Assembly (NCBI GenBank): GCA_004194705.1
Contig: SADC01001385.1
Span: forward strand, 1 to 64,000
Length of the DNA stretch: 64,000 nt
Reading direction: 5' to 3'
Origin: Ditylenchus dipsaci
Lineage: Eukaryota > Nematoda > Chromadorea > Rhabditida > Anguinidae
In this document: positions 8,928 through 18,200 of the stretch, piece after piece
Position numbering within the stretch: position 1 is the stretch's first letter
How the letters are laid out: the number at the start of each line of letters is the position of its first letter
Program-made: the position numbers and the translations under genes
Notes under the pieces: model-generated
Told to the model about the DNA's origin: nothing
The model's input: only the letters and a program-made list of their open reading frames with translations
The model's database searches: none

Positions 8928-9685
8928 TTACTATAGCGTCTAACATTAACTACTATAGCATTAAAGGGACCGGGAACTTTTTATACGGACCGTCTAGGCC
9001 ACAGGTTCAACTACCACTAGTTGCAGGTCTTAATTTTTAATCTCCTCCTTATTTTTTATTTATAAGTTTTGTGTCTGAATGATCCTCCGACTCTTGGCTG
9101 TCCAACGAAATAATCAGCGCAGGGTTACACACCTACCGGAGATTATTTATAGCTTATAGGCATAGTATAGCTTATAGGCTAAATACCTGAAAATCGATCG
9201 TTTTTGGGCTTTCTTTGACTGGCTGGTTAATATTTGCTGAATTTCCTACAAGTCACACTTTTCATATTCTTAAATGTAGCCAATTATTTTAGGCTTTCGT
9301 TTGAGCTATCATACGCAAAAAAAGATGGTATTAAATTACAGCCCAAATTCAAGAGACATTCAATGATACCTAATGCCATGCCAATACCCAATTCCATCCT
9401 CAACAATTCTGTCTCTCACATGAAATCACAAAATTAGGGCGTTTGCTGACAGTAAAGAAGTGCTGAAAACATTTTTAATACACTGCTCGGTGGTTTCTGG
9501 ACCAATAAATAACAAGTTAGCTTAAAAAGCTAAAAAGATCTAAGGGAGCTCTTAATCCTCATTCCTTACTGAAGAACAATTCCCATCTAGTTTCAAGGCT
9601 GAGCCAGAGTCTCAGAATCCAAAATTTGAGCCATTCACTACGAAAGAGTTCATGGCGTAGTCAGAAATCCCCGGAATGCACCCGA
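8928..9685. other. No gene seen
   Basis: Unique-looking AT-rich sequence between two elements. ATAGCTTATAGGC words repeat near 9150-9180. No credible exon is recognised; the 67-residue ORF at 9234-9437 has no recognisable motif. Confidence 0.4.
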
Positions 9686-10099
9686 CTGATCGGCTAAGGG
9701 AAGATTGCCAAAACGAAAAGTGCCAAAACGAAAATTGCCATGACAAAAAAGCTAAGTGAATACGAACATATACCACTCAGTTTCACATGACGTACCCTTC
9801 ATTTATCCATTCGTTTGGTTTTGGCTAATGGAAAATGACTAAAGGGACGCTCCAATATAGTGACACTCCAGTATAGAGATACTCCAAGGCGGGTCCCAAG
9901 GGGTATCGCTACACCGAGGCAAATGTCGTTTTGGCAATTTTCGTTTTGGCAATCTTCGTTTTGGCAATCTTCGTTTTGGCAATCTTCGTTTTGGCAATCT
10001 TCGTTTTGGCAATTTTCGTTTTGGCAATCTTCGTTTTGGGAAATCCTACGTTTGGCAATTTTCGTTTTGGCAATCTTCCCCTAGCCACTGATCGTCACG
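9686..10099. mobile_element. Foldback element with minisatellite arms (TTTTGGCAATCTTCG)
   Basis: An 8-bp repeat ACTGATCG flanks the element on both sides (about 9686-9693 and 10087-10095). Its ends are GGCTAAGGGAAGATTGCC and, inverted, GGCAATCTTCCCCTAGCC. Arms are arrays of a 15-bp monomer, CGTTTTGGCAATCTT: about three copies on the left, about eleven on the right (9925-10078). The terminal GGCTA(A/G)GGG matches the termini of the transposase-bearing MULE at 17557-20805, so this is probably a non-autonomous relative. The ORFs of 62-92 residues here are array translations. Confidence 0.8.
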
Positions 10100-10208
10100 A
10101 TCAGCATTTATTACCTATACTTTCGCCTGCACCACAAGTGGCTGAGTCTGTAAGTGCCCTCAACGCTGAGAGGATTAATACTCTTTGGTGCTTATTGGCT
10201 CTTAAATA

Positions 10209-10340
10209 AGTGGCCTATTTTGTCCCTTTCCCTCCCAATTCAGCTATATGTCCCTTTGAAATCACTTTTCTGGTCCTTGCATGGCAAAATTATTACATTA
10301 AAATGGTTTTTGAGCAGTCCTGAAAAAAGTAATTTTTGGG
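10209..10340 (+). repeat. Dispersed repeat, copy 2
   Basis: Direct-orientation partner of 3222-3350: GTGGCCTATTTTGTCCCTTT through AAAAAAGTAATTTTTGGG. Non-coding. The downstream boundary coincides with the start of the minisatellite arm at 10370. Confidence 0.7.
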
Positions 10341-10369
10341 CTCGTTGGGTGGTTGTGATGCGTTGGTGA

Positions 10370-10530
10370 GTTTAGCGTGGCGAGTTTTTTCGTTGGCGAG
10401 TTTTTGGTTGGCAAGCTTTGCCTTTGGCGAGTTTTGCGTTGGTGAGTTTTGCCGTTAGCGAGTTTTCTCCGTTGGCGAGTTTTTGGTTGGCGAGTTTTGC
10501 CGTTGGCAAGTTTCGCTGTTGCGAACAGGG
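10370..10530 (-). repeat. Minisatellite arm, GTTGGCGAGTTTT monomer
   Basis: About ten monomers of GTTGGCGAGTTTTnGC, the reverse complement of the monomer at 6737-7030. The end GGCAAGTTTCGCTGTTGCG, inverted, resembles the outer end CGCAGCAAACTCGCC of the left array. Together they could bound one foldback element. No clear target-site duplication was found at the outer edges. Confidence 0.7.
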
Positions 10531-10539
10531 CTGTAAATT

Positions 10540-10790
10540 TTTTATTTTTGACATCCTACATCCACATCCGGCCTAAAAAATTTTGACATCCACATCCGAC
10601 ATCCGAATTCTTTTAATTGTTATGATGACTGACATTCATATGAATAAAATGGTTTTTTTACTTGGACGCCTAAATTTTTTTGGACGTTTAATTTTTTTTC
10701 TTGGACGCCCCATTTTTTTGGACGCCTAAAGCGACTATGGACGCCTAAAGTAGATTAGAGCCACTTTTTAACTTTTTTTCAATTCTTTTT
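10540..10790. repeat. Short tandem words ACATCC and GGACGCCTAAA
   Basis: Two blocks. At 10548-10610 the words GACATCCACATCCG are repeated. At 10662-10755 there are five to six degenerate copies of TTGGACGCCTAAATTTTTTT. Origin unknown; possibly the remains of another minisatellite-armed element. Confidence 0.6.
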
Positions 10791-10917
10791 GTTTTTTACA
10801 GATTTTATTCATATTTCGGTATATACATGTTTATTCTAGTTTACAATATAAATACTTAAAATAATCACGGTAAATATCAGTGTTTTGCATGTAAATTGAG
10901 CATTCTCATTTTTAGAT

Positions 10918-11340
10918 CTATATTTCTCTGCTTAAAGCGTCTCTTTTCTTAGCAGCATGTCGCATGCGGTTGCGAATGCCCATCAACAGAGCAATTAACA
11001 AGGCCATAAGGAAAATCATGCCACCTAAGCCAGAGGTCAGCCAGCCAACAAGTGTTGCGTTTGAGTTTAGCCATGCTTGTAGTTGTGGAAAGCCACTCCA
11101 CACGGCCAACTCGCAATACCAGTGCCAACAGTGGATACTCCACCAGATATGAAAGCCTTGACAGTTCCCTTGTTCTTGCTGTCAGGCTTGCTGCCTTCAC
11201 TGTCACTGTCTCCAGATACTGATCGACCATCATTTGAGTTTCTATCACTAGAGGCACTGCCTCCAATATTACCGCGACCGCCACCTCTACTCGCTCTACG
11301 TTTTGCTCTAAAAAATTACCATCTTTACTTGATTCATTAA
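10918..11340 (-). pseudogene. C-terminal fragment of a single-pass membrane protein
   Basis: On the minus strand, a Gly/Ser/Asp-rich stretch (about 11300-11150, containing GGSASSDRNSNDGRSVSGDS) is followed, after a one-base frame change near 11110, by SGFPQLQAWLNSNATLVGWL. A strongly hydrophobic segment (GGMIFLMALLIALLMG) and a basic tail (RNRMRHAAKKRDAL) follow, with the stop at 10918. The layout is ectodomain end, membrane anchor, short basic cytoplasmic tail. It could come from a cellular receptor or an old envelope-like gene of a retroelement; the sequence does not decide. No upstream exons were recognised, so I treat it as a relic. Confidence 0.45.
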
Positions 11341-11504
11341 GGTCAAAACTGGAAAGACGTCCTTTAGCTGGAAAGCCATATTTTTTTGTTTGAGAGAAAA
11401 AAGTTGAATAGTGCCAGATATTTAAACAAATCATCAAAAAACACTGTAAAGTATGTTCTGACAAACTATCATTGTTTGTTTTAAGAAAACATCTTTTCAC
11501 GTTT

Positions 11505-12230
11505 TTTATCGGGCAAAATTTTTTTGTCACAGATTCACTTTTTTGTACCAGATTCACTTTTTTTGTACCAGATTTACTTTTTTCTGTCACAGATTCCTCA
11601 TTTCTGTCACAGATTTGGTTCTCGACACGAAATCAACAATTTTTAAAAAATTTGTGTGAATTCAGGGGTGGGCAAAGACCAGATGGCTGGAGACCCACTC
11701 CGGAATGGCCAAAATGCCAAAATTATCGGTTTTTCGGGGGTTTACTAAAGGGAAGTAAACTTTTTGAGAAAAACCGATGAGCGGATCAGATTTCGGGTCC
11801 GATCGGCTAAATCGCTCAGAATTCCAGTTCATGGTGGTTTTGAGCGGTTTAGGGTGGATTTGTGAGTGATTTAGCCGATCGGACCCGAAATCTAATCCGC
11901 TCAATCGGTTTTTCTCAATAAGTTTACTCCCCCTTAGTAAACCCCCAAAAACCAATAATTCTGGCCTTTTGGCCATTCCGCAGTGGATCTCCAGCCATCT
12001 GGTCTTTGCCCACCCCTGAATTTTACACAAAAATTTTTAAAAATTGTCGATTTCGTGTCGAGAACCAAATCTGTGACAGAAATGAGGAAATCTGTGACAG
12101 AAAAAAGTGAATCTGGTACAAAAAAAGTAAATCTGGTACAAAAAAAAGTGAATCTGTGACGAATCAAATCTGTGACAGAAAAAGTGAATCTGGTACAGAA
12201 AAAAATGAATCTGTGATAAAAAAATGTATT
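11505..12230. mobile_element. Palindromic element with TCTGTCACAGATTC arms
   Basis: The outer arms are tandem words TTTTTGTCACAGATTCAC and TTTGTACCAGATTCAC (11518-11620), mirrored at about 12050-12220. Inside, a second palindrome spans about 11660-12030, containing GGGTGGGCAAAGACCAGATG and GTTTACTAAAGGGAAGTAAA and centred near 11845. The inner palindrome matches that at 20950-21435 (GGCCA, GGGGGTTTACTAAAGGG, CGGATCAGA, CGGCTAAATCGCTCAGAATT), which also sits within the arm of a larger inverted-repeat element. ORFs of 77-122 residues are strand reflections, not genes. Confidence 0.75.
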
Positions 12231-12900
12231 GTACAGGGCTCGCAGACTCAGATTATTTTTTGAATGGGTGCCTTAAAAACTAATCCTTTTCGCTTTGCAA
12301 AAAAGGTTGATATGTCAAATAAGTTGCTATAACTGTAGTAAAACACGGTGAAGTTTCTCTGAAATAGCAGAAATTTCGAAGGCGCACATAAAAAATAATC
12401 ATGTCAGCGAGCCCTGAATTTAATTTTCTGACTTGAAAAGAAACAACATGTTGAACCCGAAAGTTTAACGATTTTTCGTTTAAAAATAGCATTTTTCAGT
12501 TTCAACCATTTACTAATACTTTAAAATCAAATCTTTTACCAGACTATTACAAACCTTCCCCAAATTGTGTAAAAAATAAATGAATAACTATTTTGAAGAA
12601 GAAGCACTATTATTCACTTCATCGTTCTCGGCCACTCCATACAGAGCAACACAGATGAAAAAATGCAAAGCAGAAGCTTAAAAAACTTTATTGTTGATGA
12701 TGGCTCAACCATTAGCAGCTCCATTGCTCGCGCTGCTTTATTCGCTTTTGAGAAAAAATGACCAAGATGAATAAAAATAGCACTTTGCTCAGCTTTTGTG
12801 GACCCTCAAATAAGAAACCAGTTATCGTCCTTGTGCCGAAAAGTTGAGCGTTGGAACTTAGAAGAGGTGAAGAACAGAATAAAAGCAAACCTCATAATTT
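12231..12900. other. No firm gene; possible upstream of hAT relic
   Basis: No exon is recognised with confidence. The stretch immediately upstream of the hAT relic may hold earlier decayed transposase sequence, but no family motif can be named. Confidence 0.35.
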
Positions 12901-13026
12901 ATTTTAGATAGTAAACGCTGTCCAAGCTGAAGCTTTGTTGCTAGGAGATGGTTTACAAGACGCTGTGTTTCCTAATTCACAGCAAAATAGTAGTTCACGC
13001 ATGTACGTTGAAGCTGAACCTGTGAT

Positions 13027-13344
13027 GTGGAAATAGCTGCTGAAATTGGCATCTATAATAATCTAGCGGCTAGTAATTCTTTGAATACCTTGGAATTCTG
13101 GAAGATGTTCGAAAAAAGACTTCCTATGCTAGCTCGAGTTGCTAAAAAATATTTGCCCATACAGGCTTCAAGCACGCCGAGCAAAAAAGCTTTTTTGCTA
13201 CTGCGCCTCACCGCAACAGAACTGCGCAATCGACTGAAACCTGAAACAATTTCAAAGCTAATATGTCTGCGATCACTATTTCTCAATAACATGTTGCCAG
13301 AAATAGACAAATTAAATAATGCTGAAAATTTAATGGACCTGTAA
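13027..13344 (+). pseudogene. hAT transposase C-terminal dimerisation domain relic
   Basis: The 105-residue ORF contains TLEFWKMFEKRLPMLARVAKKYL, then IQASSTPSKKAF and NRLKPETISKLICLRS. This is the order of the hAT-family dimerisation region: W-x(n)-(Y/F)P-L-a-A-kkyL, then the P-A-S-S-x-x-S-E-R-x-F block, then R-x-x-L-x-P, then L. The usual SERxFS appears as SKKAF, and the catalytic RNase H-like region upstream is not recognisable. Upstream 12905-13020 may be another decayed exon (QAEALLLGDGLQDAV-like). It is a relic, possibly related to the 8-bp-TSD MITEs nearby. Confidence 0.75.
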
Positions 13345-13489
13345 TACAATTGTATATCTTAACTGTTGCATATCAACAAAACAATTTAATACTAGTTATT
13401 TTAACTATGTATAGGCCGAAATATGAATAAAATCTGTAAAAAACAAAAAAAATTGAAAAAAGTTAAAAAAAGCAACAAAAATTTTGAAA

Positions 13490-13735
13490 AATAAAAGGGC
13501 ACATTTTTCCTTGAAAAGGGCACATTTTCTGACGATGTGCCCTAAAAATGGCACATAAATTAAGGCCAAAAAATGTGCCCTTTTTATGTCACATTGTGCC
13601 CTATAAGGGCACATAAATATGGCGCGAAAAAATGTGCCTAAAAAGGGCACATTGTGCCTTTTCGAGTGCACATAATTTTTCAAAAATACGATGTGCCCTG
13701 AAATGTGCCTTTAGGGCACATTTGTCGAACCCTGA
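13490..13735. repeat. GGGCACATTTTT tandem and inverted words
   Basis: About ten occurrences of GGGCACA(T) or its complement TGTGCCC are spaced 12-30 bp apart, in both orientations. A 92-residue minus-strand ORF (13405-13683) reads across it and is not a gene. This looks like a collapsed minisatellite foldback arm. Confidence 0.65.
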
Positions 13736-14311
13736 CTCATAATACTAAAATTTCTTCCAGAATCCGGATCATTTGAGATAAGTTCAGAATAATTTCTGTG
13801 AGTTGAAATTCATACTAAAGTAGGTGAGTTTTCTATTTGATCTACTCAGAGTGGCTATTTATCGACTCCTAGAAATATTTTGATCTGACCATTTAGTTTC
13901 TGTAAAAGTTTGTTCAAAATATATACGAGTTGAGTTTCGTCCGTTTAGTGGTAGGTTTTGGGTGGATTGAGGTGATAAAACTGTTAAAATTGCCGAATAA
14001 AACTTCAATTAGGTCAACAATTACTCAACCTTTGAGAAAAATAAGTAAAATAAGTAACATGTAAAGTAAGCACAAAGTAAAGTAAGCACAAAAGTAACTT
14101 GTGATCCAGAACTCTACTTCGGTGTCTAAAAAAAGTTGATTAGGTACAAAATAATTCGGTCAAGCAATTCACTCTTTACACTTTTATCTAAAACTATAAT
14201 GATCCACTTGTATACGGCCCCAAATGCTTTCATATAGCATAAAATTTTGTATATTTATGTAATAAAAAAATTAATATGAAAGTTAAGAAAGATGGAAAAT
14301 TTAAAAAATTT
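13736..14311. other. No gene seen
   Basis: AT-rich, no exon or inverted repeat of note. The words AAAGTAAGCACAAAGTAA are repeated near 14065-14095. Confidence 0.4.
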
Positions 14312-14512
14312 GGCGTTCACATACTGCGACTCCGATTCCGACTCTGACTACGACTCCATTGTGAACACAGGACTGAAAACGGAGTCGCAGTCGCAGTGTG
14401 TTCACAATGGCGTCGGAGTCACAGTATGTGAACAGTTGCACGAAATGGTAGTCGGAGGCGGAGGTATTCACATACTCACGAGTAGTCGGAGGCGGAGTCG
14501 CAGTATGTGAAC
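14312..14512. mobile_element. MITE with GCGTTCACATACTGCGACTCC ends
   Basis: Ends GTTCACATACTGCGACTCCG and the inverted GGAGTCGCAGTATGTGAAC enclose GACTCNGANTCNGA microsatellite-like words. ORFs on both strands (72 and 99 residues, S/D-rich or R-rich) are translations of these words. It resembles the layout of 38369-38607, where TTCACGGACTACGACC ends enclose GACTTAGACTGAGAC words. Confidence 0.7.
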
Positions 14513-14755
14513 GTAGCTTAAGATTCAGGGCTACCAGATGAGCTATTGATGAAAATATGTTGTTGAAAAAATTGAGTGAAAAAAGAAAGACTCCGACCAA
14601 GCATCCGCACTCGAATTCGAGTTAGGATTCTTGGGAAGAGTCTTAAACTTTCATCTGAGTTTTTAAGCAATATTTATATAGGATTCTGTTTCGCAGATTC
14701 TTAGTGAATAGTCTGTTTTAGCATCGGCAAACAGACTCCTGATTGTGAATACGCC

Positions 14756-14997
14756 TTAAAGGACCATGGTTTTGCGCGCAGCGATTGTCTCCCGCGCATT
14801 CAAATTTTTCCTAATCATTGAACTTCTGTACGGATTTTTCAATTTGGTTTCTAACTTAAATAAGACCTGGAATTTAATTTTAGGTATAGTTTTTTTTAGA
14901 AACCTAGTTGAAAAGTTGGTGCAGAAAGTTTAATGATTAGGAAAAAAAATAGAATTGGCGGGGACAACCGCTGCGCGCAATTACCATGGTCCTTTAA
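14756..14997. mobile_element. TTAA-bounded MITE, AGGACCATGG ends
   Basis: TTAAAGGACCATGG at the left, CCATGGTCCTTTAA at the right, with TTAA at 14756-14759 and 14994-14997. Arms of about 100 bp contain GCGCGCAGCG, CCTAATCATTGAACTTCTGT and TTGGTTTCTAAC. A close relative is 46986-47221 and a more distant one 24147-24382. The proteasome-carrying element at 7156-8927 has the same TTAAAGG start. Non-coding. Confidence 0.85.
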
Positions 14998-14999
14998 CA

Positions 15000-15430
15000 A
15001 AGCTTTTTATAGACTTATATTGTAGACTTATTTTATAGGCTTTCCGAAATTACAGAAAACGTTGTTGTTTGTTTTCTGTATGACGAAAGTGCACACACAA
15101 AGCTCAAAGACGTTTTGACATGTTTTCTATTGCAAACAGTGGATATTGTTTATACCACCTTATGTGTCATATACCATTTGATGAAGAGCTGAGTGATTCT
15201 CTCTTGATGTATTTTTTATATTATGGCCATATTTTCTTTATTGAACACCATTGATACAACAGGCAAATCATAACTCCATCAAATTTTGCTATCACTTTAT
15301 CGTTTTGTAGGCATTGCAAACAAGTCTCTAACAGCTCTCTTCAGCGGCTTCAGCGAACCATTCTCTGGAAAGAGTGCGAGAGAGAAAACGACGAGTATTT
15401 GCTACTCCCATAATCGTCTACAAATCGATC
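15000..15430. other. No firm gene; possible 3' part of the ankyrin gene
   Basis: No independent exon is recognised. On the minus strand a possible acceptor TTTAAAAG near 15432 would add codons for a short Ser-rich tail (ending RMVR) to the ankyrin gene, but this is weakly supported. TTTTATAGGC-like words repeat near 15005-15045. Confidence 0.3.
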
Positions 15431-15432
15431 TT

Positions 15433-16181
15433 TTAAATAGGAACAAATACATGGTAACAAAAACCTCTATCTTCTGTACAAGTTCGCTCATTAAGATAAT
15501 GCTCGTAGGTATTCCCATATCCTGAAATATTCATGAAACTGTGACAAGCGAGCAAATGGGATATACAATAAATACCGTCGGTAGCATTTAAATCAGCACC
15601 TAAAAAATAAAACAACGTCCTGTTAGAAACCCAAAAAAGCTTTTAGAACTTACCGAGAACCCTAAGCAATCCAATCATCTCAACATTGTTTGTCTTGGCG
15701 GCTAAATGAGCAGGAGTAGACCAATTATCGTCCTTCGGATTCACATCAGCTCCTTGTTGGACCAGGTATTTAACCTGGAATTTTAATAACCGATGGTCTG
15801 ACATAGAATATGTTGCATTACCAGCGAAAAATCACCACTTTTGGCAGCTATGTGAAGGCAGGTTTGTCGATAACAATGAGGGTAGGCGTAGTTTACCAAT
15901 GTAGGCTAAAATCACCGGGAATTATTTACACTTATTGTGCTTAATTCAACATGATTGACAGTTTTTTTGGGAGATTCCTACTTTTCAAACTTCAAAAATG
16001 CAAACTCACATATTGTTTGATCAGCTGCTTTAGCGAGGCAATTTCCCCAAATGCACACGCGTAGAGAGCTTAAAATAGTAATGATGATAAATTGCATCAA
16101 AAAATTGCAGCAAGGAGCACCTTCAGCACAAACTGAGAACGGAATTTCCACAATTGAATCCTGAGAATTGACATCATCCAT
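15433..16181 (-). CDS. Ankyrin-repeat protein, six short exons
   Basis: Joining exons 16181-16121, 16068-16010, 15905-15822, 15774-15654, 15599-15576 and 15521-15433 by GT-AG introns of about 50-105 bp keeps one frame throughout. The product starts MDDVNSQDSIVEIPFSVCAE and then shows about four ankyrin units: LYACAFGEIASLKQLIKQYP; TCLHIAAKSGDFSLVKYLVQ-QGADVN; STPAHLAAKTNNVEMIGLLR-VLGADLN; and a beginning ATDGYGNT. The TPLHxAA and GADxN hallmarks are clear. Exon 5 is only 24 nt. The total of about 145 residues suggests a small cytosolic or nuclear scaffold protein. The last exon departs from the consensus (YEHYLNERTC) and the true stop may differ. The orthologue was not recognised. All phases agree without any base correction, so the gene looks functional. 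Confidence 0.75.
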
Positions 16182-16330
16182 ATTGATAGATAGCTTGTCG
16201 ACTTTGAAAATGCGAAGACATTTATCAGTTAAAAATTGAAGATAGTCTTAGTAATCGCCCGTAAGCATAGCTCAAATGTTTATAGGTATAAGCGTTAATT
16301 TAGAGAATACACACAACCACGGCTCTCAAC

Positions 16331-17338
16331 GGTTATGCGTAAAGTGTGCGCCGTAATCTGTGCGCCAGTAATGTGTGCGCCAGTAATGTGTGCACCAGTA
16401 ATGTGTGCGCCAGAATAGGTATGATCATGATAACTTCACAAAATGGTATCCTGAATACGTTCCTAACAGGTATCCATGTCCAGGTAGATGATTATCGATA
16501 ATAACTTGAGGGTAATACATTGGGGTTATGTATATATCTCCCAACACGTATATCCTCAGGTGGTCCATGTACTATGGTGTTAATCCAGTTTTACTAGTTA
16601 GGATCTACTTTGAATGACCCGAGTCCATCTTTAAGGCCCGATCTGCCCTCATGGATCTATGTCCACCCTCAATGTTCTTGATCAGTCTTTAGTGGTCCTA
16701 CATGTTATTGTGCCGGCCAAGGGGTTGAAGCAATAAAAGCACACTCCACATTGCAAGGGATGGGGGAACATATATAGATGTGCTGGATTCGGGATGTGGA
16801 TTGCTGTTTAGGGAAGGTACCAGCTGGTTTTCATACCCACCCTGAGACCGGTGCTGGCAATCCGCTTTGCTCCGGCTCCGAACCGGAGCCAGATCCGGAG
16901 CGAAAAATTCACCACGAAGGAGCCGGGAGCCAGATCCGGAGCCGGAAATTTCCAATGCCAGCACTGCCTGAGACTTCATAGTCCTCTAAAAAGTATTTAA
17001 GCCAAGAAAAGACGTTTGCCACATCGGATCCGAACCTGTAACATTAAAAAAATTGGAGGATCAATTTACCGCAGGATCAATTTGTCGCGGATCAATTAAG
17101 GGTGAAACAAAAACAGTTATTCGATTGATCAAATCGTATTCAAGATACCATTTTGTGAACTTATTCTGGCGCACACATTACTGACGCACACATTACTGAC
17201 GCACAGATTACTGGCGCACAGATTACTGGCGCACACATTACTGGCGCACACATTACTGGCGCACAGATTACTGGCGCACACATTACTGGCGCACACATTA
17301 CTGGCGCACAGATTACGGCGCACACTTTACGCATAACC
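16331..17338. mobile_element. Foldback element with GCGCACACATTACTG minisatellite arms
   Basis: An exact 8-bp duplication CTCTCAAC flanks the element (16323-16330 and 17339-17346). Ends are GGTTATGCGTAAAGTGTGCG and its inverse. Inside each end is an array of the 15-bp monomer GCGCACACATTACTG: about four copies on the left in inverted orientation (16345-16415), about eleven on the right (17164-17315), with regular alternation of ACACATTA and ACAGATTA. The 740-bp centre has no transposase and contains the small inverted repeat at 16851-16966. An 8-bp target duplication fits MULE or hAT mobilisation. ORFs here are array artefacts. Confidence 0.85.
16851..16966. repeat. Inverted repeat rich in CCGGAGCC words
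   Basis: GTGCTGGCAATCCG at the left pairs with AATGCCAGCAC at the right. Between them GCTCCGGCTCCG, CGGAGCCAGATCCGGAGC and GGAGCCGGGAGCCAGATCCG repeat. It is GC-rich against an AT-rich background and lies in the core of the foldback element. Possibly another small MITE. No function assigned. Confidence 0.6.
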
Positions 17339-17556
17339 CTCTCAACTGCAAATTTTAACGACTAAATCAAAATTTGCGCATTTTCGGTCGAAAATTTACA
17401 CTTACCCAACTTTCCTCTCAATTTCAAAGTTTTTTAATTCTTCTTCTTATCCGAAAAGCTAGTCACAAATTATCGTTCACTATAGTCACTATGGCCTTTT
17501 ACCCGGCTTATATTGATTTGGTTTTCGGAAAAGATGATTTATCTCACGAAAAAGAT

Positions 17557-18200
17557 GGCTAGGGGACATTTTTCAAAAACGACTTTTTTCAAAAATGACA
17601 TTTTTTCAAACGACACTTTTCAAAACGACATTTTTCAAACGATATTTTTCCAAAACGACACTTTTCCAAAACGACACTTTCCCAAACGACATTTTTTCAA
17701 AACGACACTTTCCAAACGACATTTTTCCAGAACGACACTTTTCCAAACGACACTTTTCTAAACGACGTTTTTCCAAAACGAAATATTTCCAAGGGTCTAA
17801 GATAGCCAAATTGATAGCTTTTGGTGGATTGATTAACGTTTCTGGTCAGTTCGAGACAAGCACTGCGGCTCAGAAGCGAAAGATCAAGGGAATCAAAGAG
17901 GCTTTGGCAGCGTTCAATGCGGAGGAGATGGGCAACAGCATGGCCCGGAATGGAAAAAATGTATAGGGTTTTTTGTATAATGCTAAATTTTAACAGGATT
18001 TGATAGCTGCTATTTCGAGAACTGTCGTTTTTAAGAATTGTCGGAACAATGGAAAAATGTCGTTTTGGAAACGTGTCGTTTTTGAAAATTTCGTTTGGAA
18101 AAGTGTCGTTTTGGAAAAACGTCGTTTTGGAAAAGTGTCGTTTTGGAAAAATGTCGTTTAGAAAAATGTCATCTGGAAAAAAGGTCGTTTGGAAAAAAAC
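17557..18200. repeat. Foldback block at left end of the MULE
   Basis: Monomer (T)TTTCCAAAACGACA is repeated about 14 times rightward (17560-17785) and in inverted orientation about 10 times (18045-18195), around a non-repetitive spacer. The spacer carries a 60-codon open stretch (KIAKLIAFGGLINVSGQFET, then KGIKEALAAFNAEEMGNSMA), ending at 17966, which looks non-random but is not recognised. The asymmetry with the short right end suggests array expansion or a nested foldback copy. Confidence 0.7.

Noticed and set aside
11662..12167. ORFs on both strands around 11.5-12.2 kb
   Set aside because: They are mirror images produced by the palindromic element.
17159..17335. Regular direct repeats resembling a CRISPR array
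   Set aside because: The 15-bp monomers abut without unique spacers, an inverted partner array exists at 16345-16415, and the host is eukaryotic. It is a minisatellite arm of a transposon.
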